Positions 1-10,061 of a stretch of 64,000 bases of DNA are shown one piece after another. Under the pieces are notes generated by a model. The model searched no databases. It was given only the letters and a program-made list of their open reading frames with translations, and was not told the origin of the DNA. A program made the position numbers and the translations under genes. Within the stretch, counting starts at the first letter, position 1; each line of letters begins with the position of its first letter. Source of the DNA: Streptomyces achromogenes (GTDB lineage Bacteria > Actinomycetota > Actinomycetes > Streptomycetales > Streptomycetaceae); assembly GCF_030816715.1 (NCBI RefSeq), contig NZ_JAUSYH010000001.1:5580001-5644000 (forward strand). The letters run 5' to 3'.

Positions 1-302
1 CCCGGCTGGGCCGGGATGGACTCGGGCGCCGGGCGCGGCCGGTGCGTGTCCGACTCCGCGGTCGCCGAAGGCTGGGAGTGCTCGGCGCCCGCACCCGCCT
101 CCGCGCCGGCCGCGTCCTTGCCCGTGGCTCCCTGGCCGCCCATGTCGCCCTTTCCGCCCTTGCCGCACGTCGTCGTACCCGAGGCGTCGGGCGGTAAGGC
201 GGACGGGCCCGGCGCGGAGGCCGGAGTATGCAGGAGTGCCCCACGGGGGTCCGTGGGGTCGACGCCCTGGGGGCGTTCGTAGGAGGTGGGCTGCTCCGTC
301 AC
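1..302 (-). CDS. partial CDS, N-terminus of an unidentified protein running off the left edge
   Basis: The minus strand stays open from a GTG at 300-302 to the window edge, giving about 100 residues that begin VTEQPTSYERPQGVDPTDPR. Third codon positions are nearly all G/C in this frame, which supports coding. The visible part is rich in Pro, Ala, Gly and Thr with no domain and no hydrophobic segment, so it reads like a disordered N-terminal extension; the functional domain would lie outside the window. No strong Shine-Dalgarno is seen before the GTG. I do not recognise the product. Confidence 0.45.
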   Translation of the reverse strand, partial: MTEQPTSYERPQGVDPTDPRGALLHTPASAPGPSALPPDASGTTTCGKGGKGDMGGQGATGKDAAGAEAGAGAEHSQPSATAESDTHRPRPAPESIPAQP

Positions 303-618
303 GCGTGTCGAATCCGTCCGTCCGGGGCTGCGCGCCGCGCACGCAGTTGGTCCCGCAGGAAACCCGATACCCGGAATACGTGCCCCCGGAACGGAATTCC
401 CGCGTGGTCAGAGGTTGTTCCTGTGTCACCCGTGGACCGCTCACGGCCCGGGTGGCCGACGCCGAGCGTGCCGCCGGTGTTGCCCTCGTACCCCTCGCTC
501 ACGTCCTGCCGCCCCTCGGTGACGTTCGGTCAGACCCGGCGACTGCTCCGGGAGTTACTGCCAGCGTGCCTTGCGGAGGACGATCCTACGTTTGTTGCCC
601 GGGGGCGCATCAAGGGTC
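303..618. other. intergenic region between the partial gene and the DUF402 gene
   Basis: About 316 bases separate the two minus-strand genes. I see no open frame with convincing codon bias and no clear terminator hairpin. It probably holds the promoter of the leftward partial gene, but I could not place -35/-10 elements with confidence. Confidence 0.4.
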
Positions 619-1311
619 TCATGTGGACATGTGCGCGGGCGTACGGTCCCAGTCCTCCGGCAGCAACGGTACGGCCCAGGACGGGTCCGGGCGCCAATGC
701 TGCCAGCCCTCGTCGAACGGCGGCCCCCAGGCGCGGATCGTTTCCAGCGCCCTGCGGCCCGCCAGGAGCACCTGTTCGGCGACCGTCCGGTCCATCAGTC
801 CGTCCTGCTGGGCCTGCGCGAACTCGTCCTCGTCGCGCCACCCCCAACTGTGATCGGGGTAGACGCAGATGTCCAGAAAGTGGTCCTCGGAGTCCACTCC
901 GCCGTCCCAACGGACAAGCGGTTCCTCCAGGTTGACGTACCAGTTCTTGAACTGCCAGCCCGGCTCCCAGAAGAGCCACACCGACCAGGGCTCGCCCGGC
1001 CGGGCCAGCTTCAGCACCCCGGTGCCGAACCAGCGGTCGCGCTGCACCGTGCGCGGCTTGGTGTAGCGGGTGCGCAGCGGCTCCCGGTGCGGCGGTGTGC
1101 CGTCCGCGAGCACCGGCTTGACGCACTCGGTGCCCGGCGCGAGCCAGACCGCCAGCACCTCCGCGTCGTCGCGCACCACGGTGACCGGACGGGCGATGTG
1201 GAAGCCCGCGCCGCCGTTCTCCCGGTAGCGCCACAGGATCCGGTCCCCGGGCGCCCAGAAGGCCGCCGCATCGCCCGTTCCCACGCGTCTCACCGCTTCA
1301 CCTTCTGCCAT
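619..1311 (-). CDS. DUF402 domain protein
   Basis: The 230-residue product matches the DUF402 family, whose characterised relatives include FomD-type nucleotide-conjugate hydrolases. The pattern is an N-terminal segment with GDRILWRYRENG, a central Trp-rich block (WFGTGVLKLARPGEPWSVWL and WEPGWQFKNWYVNLEEP) and an acidic stretch (DSEDHFLDICVYPD) where the family binds metal. The substrate is unknown. The ATG at 1309-1311 has no obvious Shine-Dalgarno; a GTG at codon 7 (about 1291-1293), preceded by AGAAGG, is a credible alternative start. It looks monocistronic. The family call is firm, the reaction is not. Confidence 0.82.
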   Translation of the reverse strand: MAEGEAVRRVGTGDAAAFWAPGDRILWRYRENGGAGFHIARPVTVVRDDAEVLAVWLAPGTECVKPVLADGTPPHREPLRTRYTKPRTVQRDRWFGTGVLKLARPGEPWSVWLFWEPGWQFKNWYVNLEEPLVRWDGGVDSEDHFLDICVYPDHSWGWRDEDEFAQAQQDGLMDRTVAEQVLLAGRRALETIRAWGPPFDEGWQHWRPDPSWAVPLLPEDWDRTPAHMST

Positions 1312-1384
1312 GCGGAGATATTAGGTGCCATGGCCATATGACGCTGCGGCGCGTGACACGGTTCTCACGCCGGGGCGCGAAAGG

Positions 1385-2770
1385 TCACGGGCGTGTCATC
1401 CGCAGGACATCCAGGGCCTCGTCGAGCTGCTGGACCGTCAGGTCGCCGCGTTCCACGTAGCCGGCCGCGAGGACCGTCTCGCGGATCGTCCTGCGCTCCG
1501 CCAGTGCCTTCTTGGCCACCTTCGCGGCCTCCTCGTACCCGATGTACTTGTTCAGCGGGGTGACGACGGAGGGCGAGGACTCGGCGTACTCGCGGGCGCG
1601 TTCGCGGTGGGCGACGATCCCGTCGACGGTGCGGTCGGCGAGCAGCCGCGAAACGTTGGCGAGCAGCCGGATCGACTCCAGCACGTTCTTCGCGATCACC
1701 GGCAGCATGACGTTCAGCTCGAAATTGCCCGCCGCGCCCGATGTGGCCACCGTCGCGTCGTTGCCGACGACCTGCGCGGCGACCATGAGGACGGCCTCCG
1801 GGATCACCGGGTTGACCTTGCCGGGCATGATCGAGGACCCGGGCTGGAGATCGGGGAGGCTGATCTCGGCCAGTCCGGTGCGCGGCCCGGAGGCCATCCA
1901 CCGCAGATCGTTGGCGATCTTCGTGAGGCCCACCGCGACGGTCCGCAGCTGCCCGCTGGTCTCGACGATCCCGTCCCGCGCGCCCTGGGCCTCGAAGTGG
2001 TCGCGCGCCTCGGTCAGCGGCAGCCCGGTGCTCCGGGCGACCTCCTCGATGACGGCGGCGGAGAAACCGGGCGGCGTGTTGATGCCGGTGCCGACGGCCG
2101 TGCCGCCCAGCGGGAGCTCGGCGAGCCGGGGGAGGGAGGCGGTGAGCCGCTCGACGCCGTACCGCACCTGGGCGGCGTACCCGCCGAACTCCTGGCCGAG
2201 GGTCACGGGCGTGGCGTCCATGAGATGGGTCCGCCCCGACTTCACGACGTCGGCGAACTCCTCCGCCTTGCGGCCGAGAGCGTCGGCCAGGTGCTCCAGG
2301 GCGGGGATCAGATCACGCGTGACGGCGGCGGTGGCGGCGATGTGGATCGAGGACGGGAAGACGTCGTTGGAGGACTGCGAGGCGTTGACGTGGTCGTTGG
2401 GGTGCACCTCGCGGCCCAGCCGCTCGCCGGCCAGGGTGGCGAGCACCTCGTTGGCGTTCATGTTGGACGAGGTGCCGGAGCCCGTCTGGAACACGTCCAC
2501 GGGGAAGTGCTCGTCCCACTTCCCTTCGGCCACCTCGCGGGCCGCCTCCTGGATCGCCTCGGCGATGTCCTTGTCGAGCACCCCGAGCCCGGCGTTGACC
2601 TTCGCCGCCGCCCCCTTGATCCGGGCGAGCGCCTCGATGTGCGCCCGCTCGAGGCGCTGCCCGGAGACGGGGAAGTTCTCGACGGCACGCTGGGTCTGCG
2701 CCCGCCACTTGGCCTCGGCGGGCACCCGGACCTCGCCCATGGAGTCGTGCTCGATGCGGTAGTCGCTCAT
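1385..2770 (-). CDS. fumC: class II fumarate hydratase FumC
   Basis: The 461-residue product catalyses reversible hydration of fumarate to malate in the cytosolic TCA cycle. Class II fumarase/aspartase signatures are clear: SGTSSNMNANEVLA (substrate site), the SGRTHLMDATPVTLGQE block, and the GSSIMPGKVNPV family signature with the mobile catalytic-loop Ser. Length is normal for FumC. The ATG at 2768-2770 was chosen; Met11 (MGEVRVPAEAKW) is a possible internal start because homologues align strongly from there. The gene lies 115 bp downstream of the class I fumarase on the same strand, so this genome has an Fe-S-free enzyme beside an Fe-S enzyme for the same step. Confidence 0.95.
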   Translation of the reverse strand: MSDYRIEHDSMGEVRVPAEAKWRAQTQRAVENFPVSGQRLERAHIEALARIKGAAAKVNAGLGVLDKDIAEAIQEAAREVAEGKWDEHFPVDVFQTGSGTSSNMNANEVLATLAGERLGREVHPNDHVNASQSSNDVFPSSIHIAATAAVTRDLIPALEHLADALGRKAEEFADVVKSGRTHLMDATPVTLGQEFGGYAAQVRYGVERLTASLPRLAELPLGGTAVGTGINTPPGFSAAVIEEVARSTGLPLTEARDHFEAQGARDGIVETSGQLRTVAVGLTKIANDLRWMASGPRTGLAEISLPDLQPGSSIMPGKVNPVIPEAVLMVAAQVVGNDATVATSGAAGNFELNVMLPVIAKNVLESIRLLANVSRLLADRTVDGIVAHRERAREYAESSPSVVTPLNKYIGYEEAAKVAKKALAERRTIRETVLAAGYVERGDLTVQQLDEALDVLRMTRP

Positions 2771-2885
2771 GACCGGTACAGCGTGCGGGGCGCCCCGCTT
2801 GTTCCTGGCACGGGGCCGTTCGGGCCACCGCGCCGGGAACGGGCGGAGGCGTACCGGTGCGTCCGTGCGCCGGTACGCCGCGCCG

Positions 2886-4553
<1,668 letters not shown>

Positions 4554-4721
4554 CGGTGCCCATTCCTCACTCGACAGACGGCGACCGCCTCCATTGGCGG
4601 GCGCCCACCAGCGTAGGACCTGCCCCCGACGGCGAGCCTGTGAGGTAGGGCTCAGTGGCCGTCGCGGGCCCGGCGGCGGCCGGGGGTATCGCGATCTATC
4701 GTGTGTCGGTACGCTGCTGTC

Positions 4722-5408
4722 GTGGACCTTCAGAAGCAGACCGCCGCCGCCATGCCGGCCGCCGCGCTGCGCGCCTCGGACGCCGACCGGGACCGTATCG
4801 CCGACATGCTCCGCGAGGCCCTCGCGGAGGGCCGGCTGACCGCCGACGAGCACGCCGAACGCGTCGAGGGCGTGCTGGCCGCCAAGACGGTCGGCGAGCT
4901 GCAGGCGTTCGTCCGGGACCTGCCCGCCGCCCACGAGCGGCGCGCCGCGCCCGCCGCCGCCCCCGACCGGCCGGCGGCGGGCGCGATCCCCGCCGACCCC
5001 GACGACAACGTGGTCGCGGTCTTCAGCAGCGCCGTCCGCCGGGGCCGCTGGCGCGCCGGCCGCCGCATCCACGCGTACGCCGTCTTCGGCACCGTCGAGA
5101 TCGACCTCACCGAGGCGCTCTTCGAGTACCAGCAGGTGGTGATCAAGGCGTTCTCGGTCTTCGGCAACGTGGAGGTCCGCGTCCCGGAGAACGTCTCGCT
5201 GCGCGGCACCGGCGGCGCTGTCCTCGGCAACTTCGAGGTGGACGCGCTCGACTCCCCGCAGCCCGACGCCCCGGTGGTGTACGTCGACGGCTGGGCGGTG
5301 CTGGGCAACATCGAGGGACGGCCGAAGCGGGGCAAGCTCGTGGCGGACATCCTCGACCGGGTCCACGACAAGGTGGACCGGAGTCTGCGCAGACATCTGG
5401 ACCGTTGA
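4722..5408 (+). CDS. DUF1707 protein with C-terminal LiaF-like beta domain
   Basis: The 228-residue product has an N-terminal DUF1707 motif (LRASDADRDRIADMLREAL, then LTADEHAERVEGVLAAKTVGEL) and a C-terminal repeated-strand domain (AVFGTVEIDLTEALF, VFGNVEVRVPENVSLRG, AVLGNIEGRP) like the cell-wall-active antibiotic response/LiaF type. There is no membrane segment, so it is probably cytoplasmic or peripheral. The GTG at 4722 is the best-supported start; an ATG at 4752 also precedes the DUF1707 core. In Streptomyces this gene usually sits next to the WhiB-like gene that follows here. Function is unknown. Confidence 0.82.
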   Translation: MDLQKQTAAAMPAAALRASDADRDRIADMLREALAEGRLTADEHAERVEGVLAAKTVGELQAFVRDLPAAHERRAAPAAAPDRPAAGAIPADPDDNVVAVFSSAVRRGRWRAGRRIHAYAVFGTVEIDLTEALFEYQQVVIKAFSVFGNVEVRVPENVSLRGTGGAVLGNFEVDALDSPQPDAPVVYVDGWAVLGNIEGRPKRGKLVADILDRVHDKVDRSLRRHLDR

Positions 5409-5534
5409 CGGTCGTCGGACGGCGCGGGCGGTCCCCGGCGGCGGTGGTCCGGAACTCAGTGCATAGGCACGCGCACAGCGGGTAGGCCTGCTGCATCGTC
5501 TCTCGCTCGCGAAGCCGTCGTCAGGAGAAGACCC

Positions 5535-5912
5535 GTGCTGCAACCGCCGCATTCGCCCCTGCAGGTCGCCGCCGTCCCGGCCCGGCGGGTGCCAGGGCGC
5601 GACAGGGACCAGGACGACCCCTGGCACACCGACGCGGTGTGCCGGCGCGACGAGGCGGGCCTGTTCTTCGCGCCCTCCAAGGAGCCCACGGCCGCCCGCC
5701 TCTCCCGGGAGGAAGCCGCGAAACGGGTGTGCGCGCGTTGTCCCGTCATGGTCGAGTGCCGCGAGCACGCGCTGCTGCAGCCCGAGCCCTACGGCGTCTG
5801 GGGCGGTCTGACCGCCGCCGAGCGCCGGGTGGTCCTCGCCCGGCGGCGCCGCCGTGACGTGGAACTGCAGAAGACGGTGCGCGGGGCGGACCGCATAGCC
5901 CAGGCGGGATGA
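5535..5912 (+). CDS. WhiB-like iron-sulfur transcriptional regulator
   Basis: A 125-residue Wbl-family protein. Four cluster-binding cysteines are visible, one in AVCRRDEAG and three in VCARCPVMVEC, followed by the turn motif GVWGG and a basic C-terminal tail (RRVVLARRRRRD). Wbl proteins bind [4Fe-4S] and act through the principal sigma factor. The GTG at 5535 lies after a Shine-Dalgarno-like CAGGAGAAG. Its position between the DUF1707 gene and glpX matches, from memory, that of S. coelicolor wblI, but I cannot verify orthology. A hairpin terminator follows 5 bp after the stop. Confidence 0.92.
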   Translation: MLQPPHSPLQVAAVPARRVPGRDRDQDDPWHTDAVCRRDEAGLFFAPSKEPTAARLSREEAAKRVCARCPVMVECREHALLQPEPYGVWGGLTAAERRVVLARRRRRDVELQKTVRGADRIAQAG

Positions 5913-5916
5913 ACGA

Positions 5917-5946
5917 AGGGCGCCCCCTCCGCACCGGGGGCGCCCT
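5917..5946. terminator. bidirectional hairpin terminator between the whiB-like gene and glpX
   Basis: An 11-bp perfect stem (AGGGCGCCCCC paired with GGGGGCGCCCT) with an 8-nt loop lies between two convergent genes. There is no strong T-run, which is normal for Streptomyces terminators. Confidence 0.75.
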
Positions 5947-5981
5947 CCTCGGCTGCTTTCCGGCCCCGCCGGGCCGGGGGC

Positions 5982-7016
5982 CTACTTGGCCCGGTCGAAG
6001 TCGACCGCGCTGTAGGCCCGCAGCTTGCTCAGCCGGTGCTCGGAGTCGATCCGCCGGACCGTCCCGGACTTCGACCGCATCACGATCGAGTCGGTGGTCG
6101 CGGTCTCCGAGCGGTACCGGACGCCCCGCAGCAGTTCGCCGTCGGTGATGCCGGTGGCGACGAAGAACACGTTCTCGCCGGTCACCAGGTCCTCGGTGGT
6201 CAGCACCCGGTCGAGGTCGTGCCCGGCGTCGATCGCCCGCTGCCGCTCCTCGTCGTCCTTGGGCCACAGCTTGCCCTGGATGACGCCGCCCAGGCACTTC
6301 ACGGCGCAGGCCGAGATGATGCCCTCGGGGGTGCCGCCGATGCCGAGCAGCAGGTCGACGCCGGTGCCCTCGCGCAGCGCGAGGATCGAGCCGGCCACGT
6401 CGCCGTCGGAGATCAGCTTGATGCGCGCCCCGGTCGCCCGGATCTCCTCGATGATGCCCTCGTGCCGCGGCCGGTCCAGGATGACGACGGTGACGTCCTC
6501 CGGCGTGGCCCGCTTGGCCTTGGCGACCCGGCGGATGTTGACCTCGACGGGCGCGTCGATATCGACGAACTCGGCGGCCTCGGGGCCGGTGACCAGCTTG
6601 TCCATGTAGAACACGGCGGACGGGTCGAACATCGCGCCGCGTTCGGTGGCGGCGAGGACGGCGATCGCGTTCGGCATGCCCTTCGCGGTCAGCGTGGTGC
6701 CGTCGATGGGGTCGACCGCGATGTCGACCTCGGGACCGGTCTGGTCGCCGACGCGCTCGCCGTTGAAGAGCATCGGGGCTTCGTCCTTCTCGCCCTCGCC
6801 GATGACGACCACGCCGTTCATCGACACGGTGGAGACGAGGGTCCGCATCGCGCGCACCGCGGCGCCGTCGGCGCCGTTCTTGTCCCCGCGTCCCACCCAG
6901 CGGCCGGCGGCCATCGCGGCCGCTTCGGTCACCCGGACGAGCTCCAGGGCGAGGTTGCGGTCCGGGGCCTCGGAGGGGACATCGAGTTCGGACGGCAAGT
7001 GATGATGCTCGGTCAT
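5982..7016 (-). CDS. glpX: class II fructose-1,6-bisphosphatase GlpX
   Basis: The 344-residue enzyme dephosphorylates fructose 1,6-bisphosphate in gluconeogenesis. The lithium-sensitive phosphatase metal site is intact: GEGEKDEAPML, then VDPIDGTTLTAKG (DPIDGT), and later LGIGGTPEGIISA. The ATG at 7014-7016 follows an AAAGG Shine-Dalgarno and gives MTEHHHLPSELDVP; a longer upstream frame has no family similarity. In the Streptomyces core this type is the main gluconeogenic FBPase. It is convergent with the whiB-like gene and divergent from the DUF4245 gene. Confidence 0.95.
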   Translation of the reverse strand: MTEHHHLPSELDVPSEAPDRNLALELVRVTEAAAMAAGRWVGRGDKNGADGAAVRAMRTLVSTVSMNGVVVIGEGEKDEAPMLFNGERVGDQTGPEVDIAVDPIDGTTLTAKGMPNAIAVLAATERGAMFDPSAVFYMDKLVTGPEAAEFVDIDAPVEVNIRRVAKAKRATPEDVTVVILDRPRHEGIIEEIRATGARIKLISDGDVAGSILALREGTGVDLLLGIGGTPEGIISACAVKCLGGVIQGKLWPKDDEERQRAIDAGHDLDRVLTTEDLVTGENVFFVATGITDGELLRGVRYRSETATTDSIVMRSKSGTVRRIDSEHRLSKLRAYSAVDFDRAK

Positions 7017-7147
7017 CGGAGCGCACCTTTCTGACTGATACGACGACGGCCGGATGAGGGTTCGATCCCCGACTCTATCGTCAGTCCGACAAAATGAGCA
7101 GGGGACCCCACGGATGAGCGCGCCGGGCACCTGCGACGATAGGGGGC

Positions 7148-7672
7148 GTGGCAGGTTCGAACGGCAGACAGAAGACGGCCCGGGACATGATCCTCTCCCT
7201 GGGGCTCATCATGATCGCGGCGTGGGTGATCTATCTCTTCATCCCCCACGACGACCGCGCTCCCGACGTCAAGCGGGTCGACTACCGCGTCGAACTCCTC
7301 ACGGCGCGCCGCGCGGCGTCGTACCCGGTGGCCGCGCCCGAGGGCCTGCCGAGCACCTGGAAGGCCACCTCGGTGCGCTTCCGGGGCGACGAGTTCGACG
7401 CCTGGCACCTGGGTTTTCACACTCCCGACGGGGAGTACGTGACCATCGAGCAGTCCACGCAGCGGCGCTCGCAGTTCATCGACGAGGCCAGTCAGGGCGC
7501 GACCGAGACCAAGGTCACCGAGCGGATCGGCGGGCGCACCTGGATCCGCTACACCGGCGGCCGCTACGACGCCCTCGTGCTGAAGGACGCCGGCGGCTCC
7601 ACCACGGTGGTCGCGGGCACGGCCGGTTTCGGCCCGCTCTCGACGATGGCGGGCGCGCTGAAGCTGGCGTGA
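7148..7672 (+). CDS. DUF4245 membrane-anchored protein
   Basis: The 174-residue product has one N-terminal membrane segment (ILSLGLIMIAAWVIYLFI, about residues 13-31) and an extracytoplasmic DUF4245 domain (APEGLPSTWKATSVRF, DAWHLGFHTPDGEYVTIEQ, GGRTWIRYTG). The family is actinobacterial and uncharacterised. The GTG start at 7148 lies 131 bp from the divergent glpX start. A strong terminator follows directly. Confidence 0.82.
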   Translation: MAGSNGRQKTARDMILSLGLIMIAAWVIYLFIPHDDRAPDVKRVDYRVELLTARRAASYPVAAPEGLPSTWKATSVRFRGDEFDAWHLGFHTPDGEYVTIEQSTQRRSQFIDEASQGATETKVTERIGGRTWIRYTGGRYDALVLKDAGGSTTVVAGTAGFGPLSTMAGALKLA

Positions 7673-7682
7673 GCGCCCGGCG

Positions 7683-7727
7683 CATGCGAGGAGGGCCCCC
7701 GGCGACGCCGGGGGCCCTCCTCGCATG
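7683..7727. terminator. bidirectional terminator
   Basis: A perfect 21-bp stem with the 3-nt loop GAC sits between the convergent DUF4245 and nitroreductase genes. It begins CATGCGAGGAGGGCCCCCGG and the other arm is its exact complement. It is one of the strongest hairpins in the window and should stop transcription from both sides. Confidence 0.9.
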
Positions 7728-7736
7728 TCAGCGGTC

Positions 7737-8327
7737 TCAGACGGTGGTGACGACCTCGTCGTAGGCCAGGCGCGGGGAGCGCGGGTACCAGGCGGCCTCG
7801 CCCGGCTTGCCGATGTTGACGGCCATCAGCGGGGTGTGGTCGTCGTCGAGGAACTCCTTGCGGACGCCCTCGAGGTCCACGCCGGTCATCGGGCCGGCGG
7901 CGAGGCCGGCGGCGCGGACGCCGATGATGAAGTACGCGGCCTGGAGGGCGGCGTTCAGGGCGGCGGCGCCCTCACGGGCCGGGCGCTCGCTGAAGAACAG
8001 TTCCTTGGCCTGCGGGAAGGCCGGGAACAGGGTGGGCAGCTCCTCGTGGAACTCGTTGTCCGCGGAGAGGATCGCGACCAGCGGGGCGGTGGCGGTCTTG
8101 GCCTGGTTGCCCTCGGCCATGTGCCGCACCAGGCGCTCACGGGCCTCGGGGGAGCGGACCAGGGTGACGCGCAGCGGGGTCTGGTTGAACGCCGTCGGGC
8201 CGTACTTGACGAGGTCGTAGATCGCCTGGACCTGTTCGTCGGTCACCGGCTCGTCGGTGAAGGTGTTCGCGGTGCGAGCCTCGCGGAACAGCAGGTCCTG
8301 GGCAGCGGCGTCAAGAACGAGAGACAT
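7737..8327 (-). CDS. nitroreductase-family protein, RutE / malonic semialdehyde reductase type
   Basis: The 196-residue product belongs to the FMN-dependent nitroreductase fold, HadB/RutE branch. Visible features are LLFREARTANTFTDEPVTDEQ at the N-terminus, the FMN-site motif YGPTAFNQTPLRV, and AALQAAYFIIGVRAAGLAAGPMTG. RutE reduces malonic semialdehyde to 3-hydroxypropionate in pyrimidine catabolism, but no rut genes are nearby, so the physiological substrate is uncertain. It has its own upstream region (8328-8502). Confidence 0.85.
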   Translation of the reverse strand: MSLVLDAAAQDLLFREARTANTFTDEPVTDEQVQAIYDLVKYGPTAFNQTPLRVTLVRSPEARERLVRHMAEGNQAKTATAPLVAILSADNEFHEELPTLFPAFPQAKELFFSERPAREGAAALNAALQAAYFIIGVRAAGLAAGPMTGVDLEGVRKEFLDDDHTPLMAVNIGKPGEAAWYPRSPRLAYDEVVTTV

Positions 8328-8502
8328 GCGGGGGCTTCCTTCTGGTGGCGTCCGGATCCGGTACCGGACCGTGGTCCGGATCGGCTGACGGAAGCGACAG
8401 TACGCGAGGGAAGTTCAACCTTCAACAAAAACGGGTGCGGGGTGATCCGCTTCACATCAGCCGCACAGCCACCCGCGCCCCGGGGCCGATCCCCCGGCGG
8501 GC

Positions 8503-8727
8503 TCACTCCTCCTGCGGGGCCCCCTCCTCCTCGGCGAGCGCCGCGTCCAGCCGCTCCCGGGCGCCCTCCAGCCAGCGCCGACACACCTTGGCCAGCTCCT
8601 CCCCGCGCTCCCAGAGGGCGAGGGACTCCTCCAGCGTCGTGCCCCCCGCCTCCAGGCGCCGTACGACCTCGATCAGCTCGTCGCGGGCCTGCTCGTACCC
8701 GAGTGCCTCGTCCGTCGTGCTCGTCAT
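8503..8727 (-). CDS. xseB: exodeoxyribonuclease VII small subunit
   Basis: A 74-residue all-helical protein with the XseB pattern: YEQARDELIEVVRRLEAG, then LEESLALWERGEELAKVCRRWLEGARERLD. It forms a multi-copy scaffold around XseA in the nuclease that degrades single-stranded DNA. The acidic C-terminal tail is usual. It starts 12 bp after the xseA stop, in the same operon. Confidence 0.93.
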   Translation of the reverse strand: MTSTTDEALGYEQARDELIEVVRRLEAGGTTLEESLALWERGEELAKVCRRWLEGARERLDAALAEEEGAPQEE

Positions 8728-8739
8728 GTCCCTGTGTTC

Positions 8740-9948
8740 CTACTCGTCGACTCGAACGGTGAACTCGCCCCCGGCCACCCGCGCGCGCAGCGCCTCGCCC
8801 GCCGCCGCCTCGCCCGGGTCCCGCACCACGTGCCCGTCGGCCTTCTGCAGCACCGCGTACCCCCGCTTCAGCGTCGCGGCCGGCGAGAGAGCCACCACGC
8901 GCGCGTGCGTGTGACCCAACTCGGAGTCCGCGCGGTCGAGGAGGTGGCCGAGCGTGCGCCGGGCGCGGTCGGCGAGCGAGGCCACGTGATCGGCCCGCTC
9001 GTCGATCATCCGGTGCGGATCCTGTATCGCGGGCCGCGCCAGCGCGTGGGCCAGCCCGCGCTCCTCCCGCTCCAGATACGCCTGCACGCAGCGCCGCGCC
9101 CGCCCGCGCAGCATCCGCACCCGCTCCAGCTCCTCGCCGACGTCCGGCACCACCTTCTTCGCGGCGTCGGTCGGCGTCGAGGCACGCAGGTCGGCCACAT
9201 GGTCCAGCAGCGGGTTGTCCGGCTCGTGCCCGATCGCCGAGACGACCGGCGTACGGCAGGCGGCGACCGCCCGGACCAACTGCTCGTCGGAGAACGGCAG
9301 CAGGTCCTCGACGCTGCCGCCGCCCCGCGCGACGACGATCACGTCCACCTCCTCCAGCGCGTCCAGCTCCTTGACGGCCTGGACGACCTGCGTCACGGCG
9401 TGGACGCCCTGGACGGCGACGTTGCGCACCTCGAAGCGGACCGCGGGCCAGCGGTGCCGGGCGTTCTCCAGGACGTCCCGCTCGGCGGCGGAGGCCCGGC
9501 CGCACACGAGGCCGACCAGCTGCGGCAGGAACGGCAGCGGCTTCTTGCGCGCCGGGGCGAACAATCCCTCCGCCGCCAGGGACTTCTTCAGCTGCTCCAG
9601 CCGCGCCAGCAGCTCGCCGACGCCGACCGGCTTGATCTCCACGGCACGCAGCGACAGCTGCCCGCGCGGCGCGTACCACTCCGGCTTCGCGTGGACGACG
9701 ACCCGCGCGCCCTCGCCCACGACGTCCGCGACCGCGTCGAAGACCTGGCGGTAGCAGGTCACACCCACGGAGATGTCGTGCGAGGGGTCCCGCAGGGTCA
9801 GGAAGACGACCCCGGCGCCCGGACGCCGGGACAACTGGGTGATCTGCCCCTCGACCCACACCGCGCCGAGCCGGTCGATCCAGCCTCCGATGAGCCGCGA
9901 CACCTGACCGACGGGCAGCGGGGCGTCCGCGGACGTGTTCACAGCCAT
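8740..9948 (-). CDS. xseA: exodeoxyribonuclease VII large subunit
   Basis: The 402-residue catalytic subunit of exonuclease VII. It has an N-terminal OB fold (PVGQVSRLIGGWIDRLGAVW, VEGQITQLSRRPGAGVVFLTLRD), the catalytic core with VIVVARGGGSVEDLLPFSDE, AIGHEPDNPLLDHVADLRAS and PTDAA, then a coiled region and the KRGYAVL C-terminal motif. I start it at the ATG at 9946-9948, not ten codons upstream, because the conserved region begins there. It is divergent from ispH across 113 bp and is followed by xseB. Confidence 0.94.
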   Translation of the reverse strand: MAVNTSADAPLPVGQVSRLIGGWIDRLGAVWVEGQITQLSRRPGAGVVFLTLRDPSHDISVGVTCYRQVFDAVADVVGEGARVVVHAKPEWYAPRGQLSLRAVEIKPVGVGELLARLEQLKKSLAAEGLFAPARKKPLPFLPQLVGLVCGRASAAERDVLENARHRWPAVRFEVRNVAVQGVHAVTQVVQAVKELDALEEVDVIVVARGGGSVEDLLPFSDEQLVRAVAACRTPVVSAIGHEPDNPLLDHVADLRASTPTDAAKKVVPDVGEELERVRMLRGRARRCVQAYLEREERGLAHALARPAIQDPHRMIDERADHVASLADRARRTLGHLLDRADSELGHTHARVVALSPAATLKRGYAVLQKADGHVVRDPGEAAAGEALRARVAGGEFTVRVDE

Positions 9949-10061
9949 GCCGACGAGAGTATCGGCCACGACCGACAACCCGGTCCGAGCGCCGGGTTGC
10001 GGGCGGCGGCGGACCCCGGCGCACGCCGGCGGCCGCCGGGCACGGCCTTACGATGGGACCC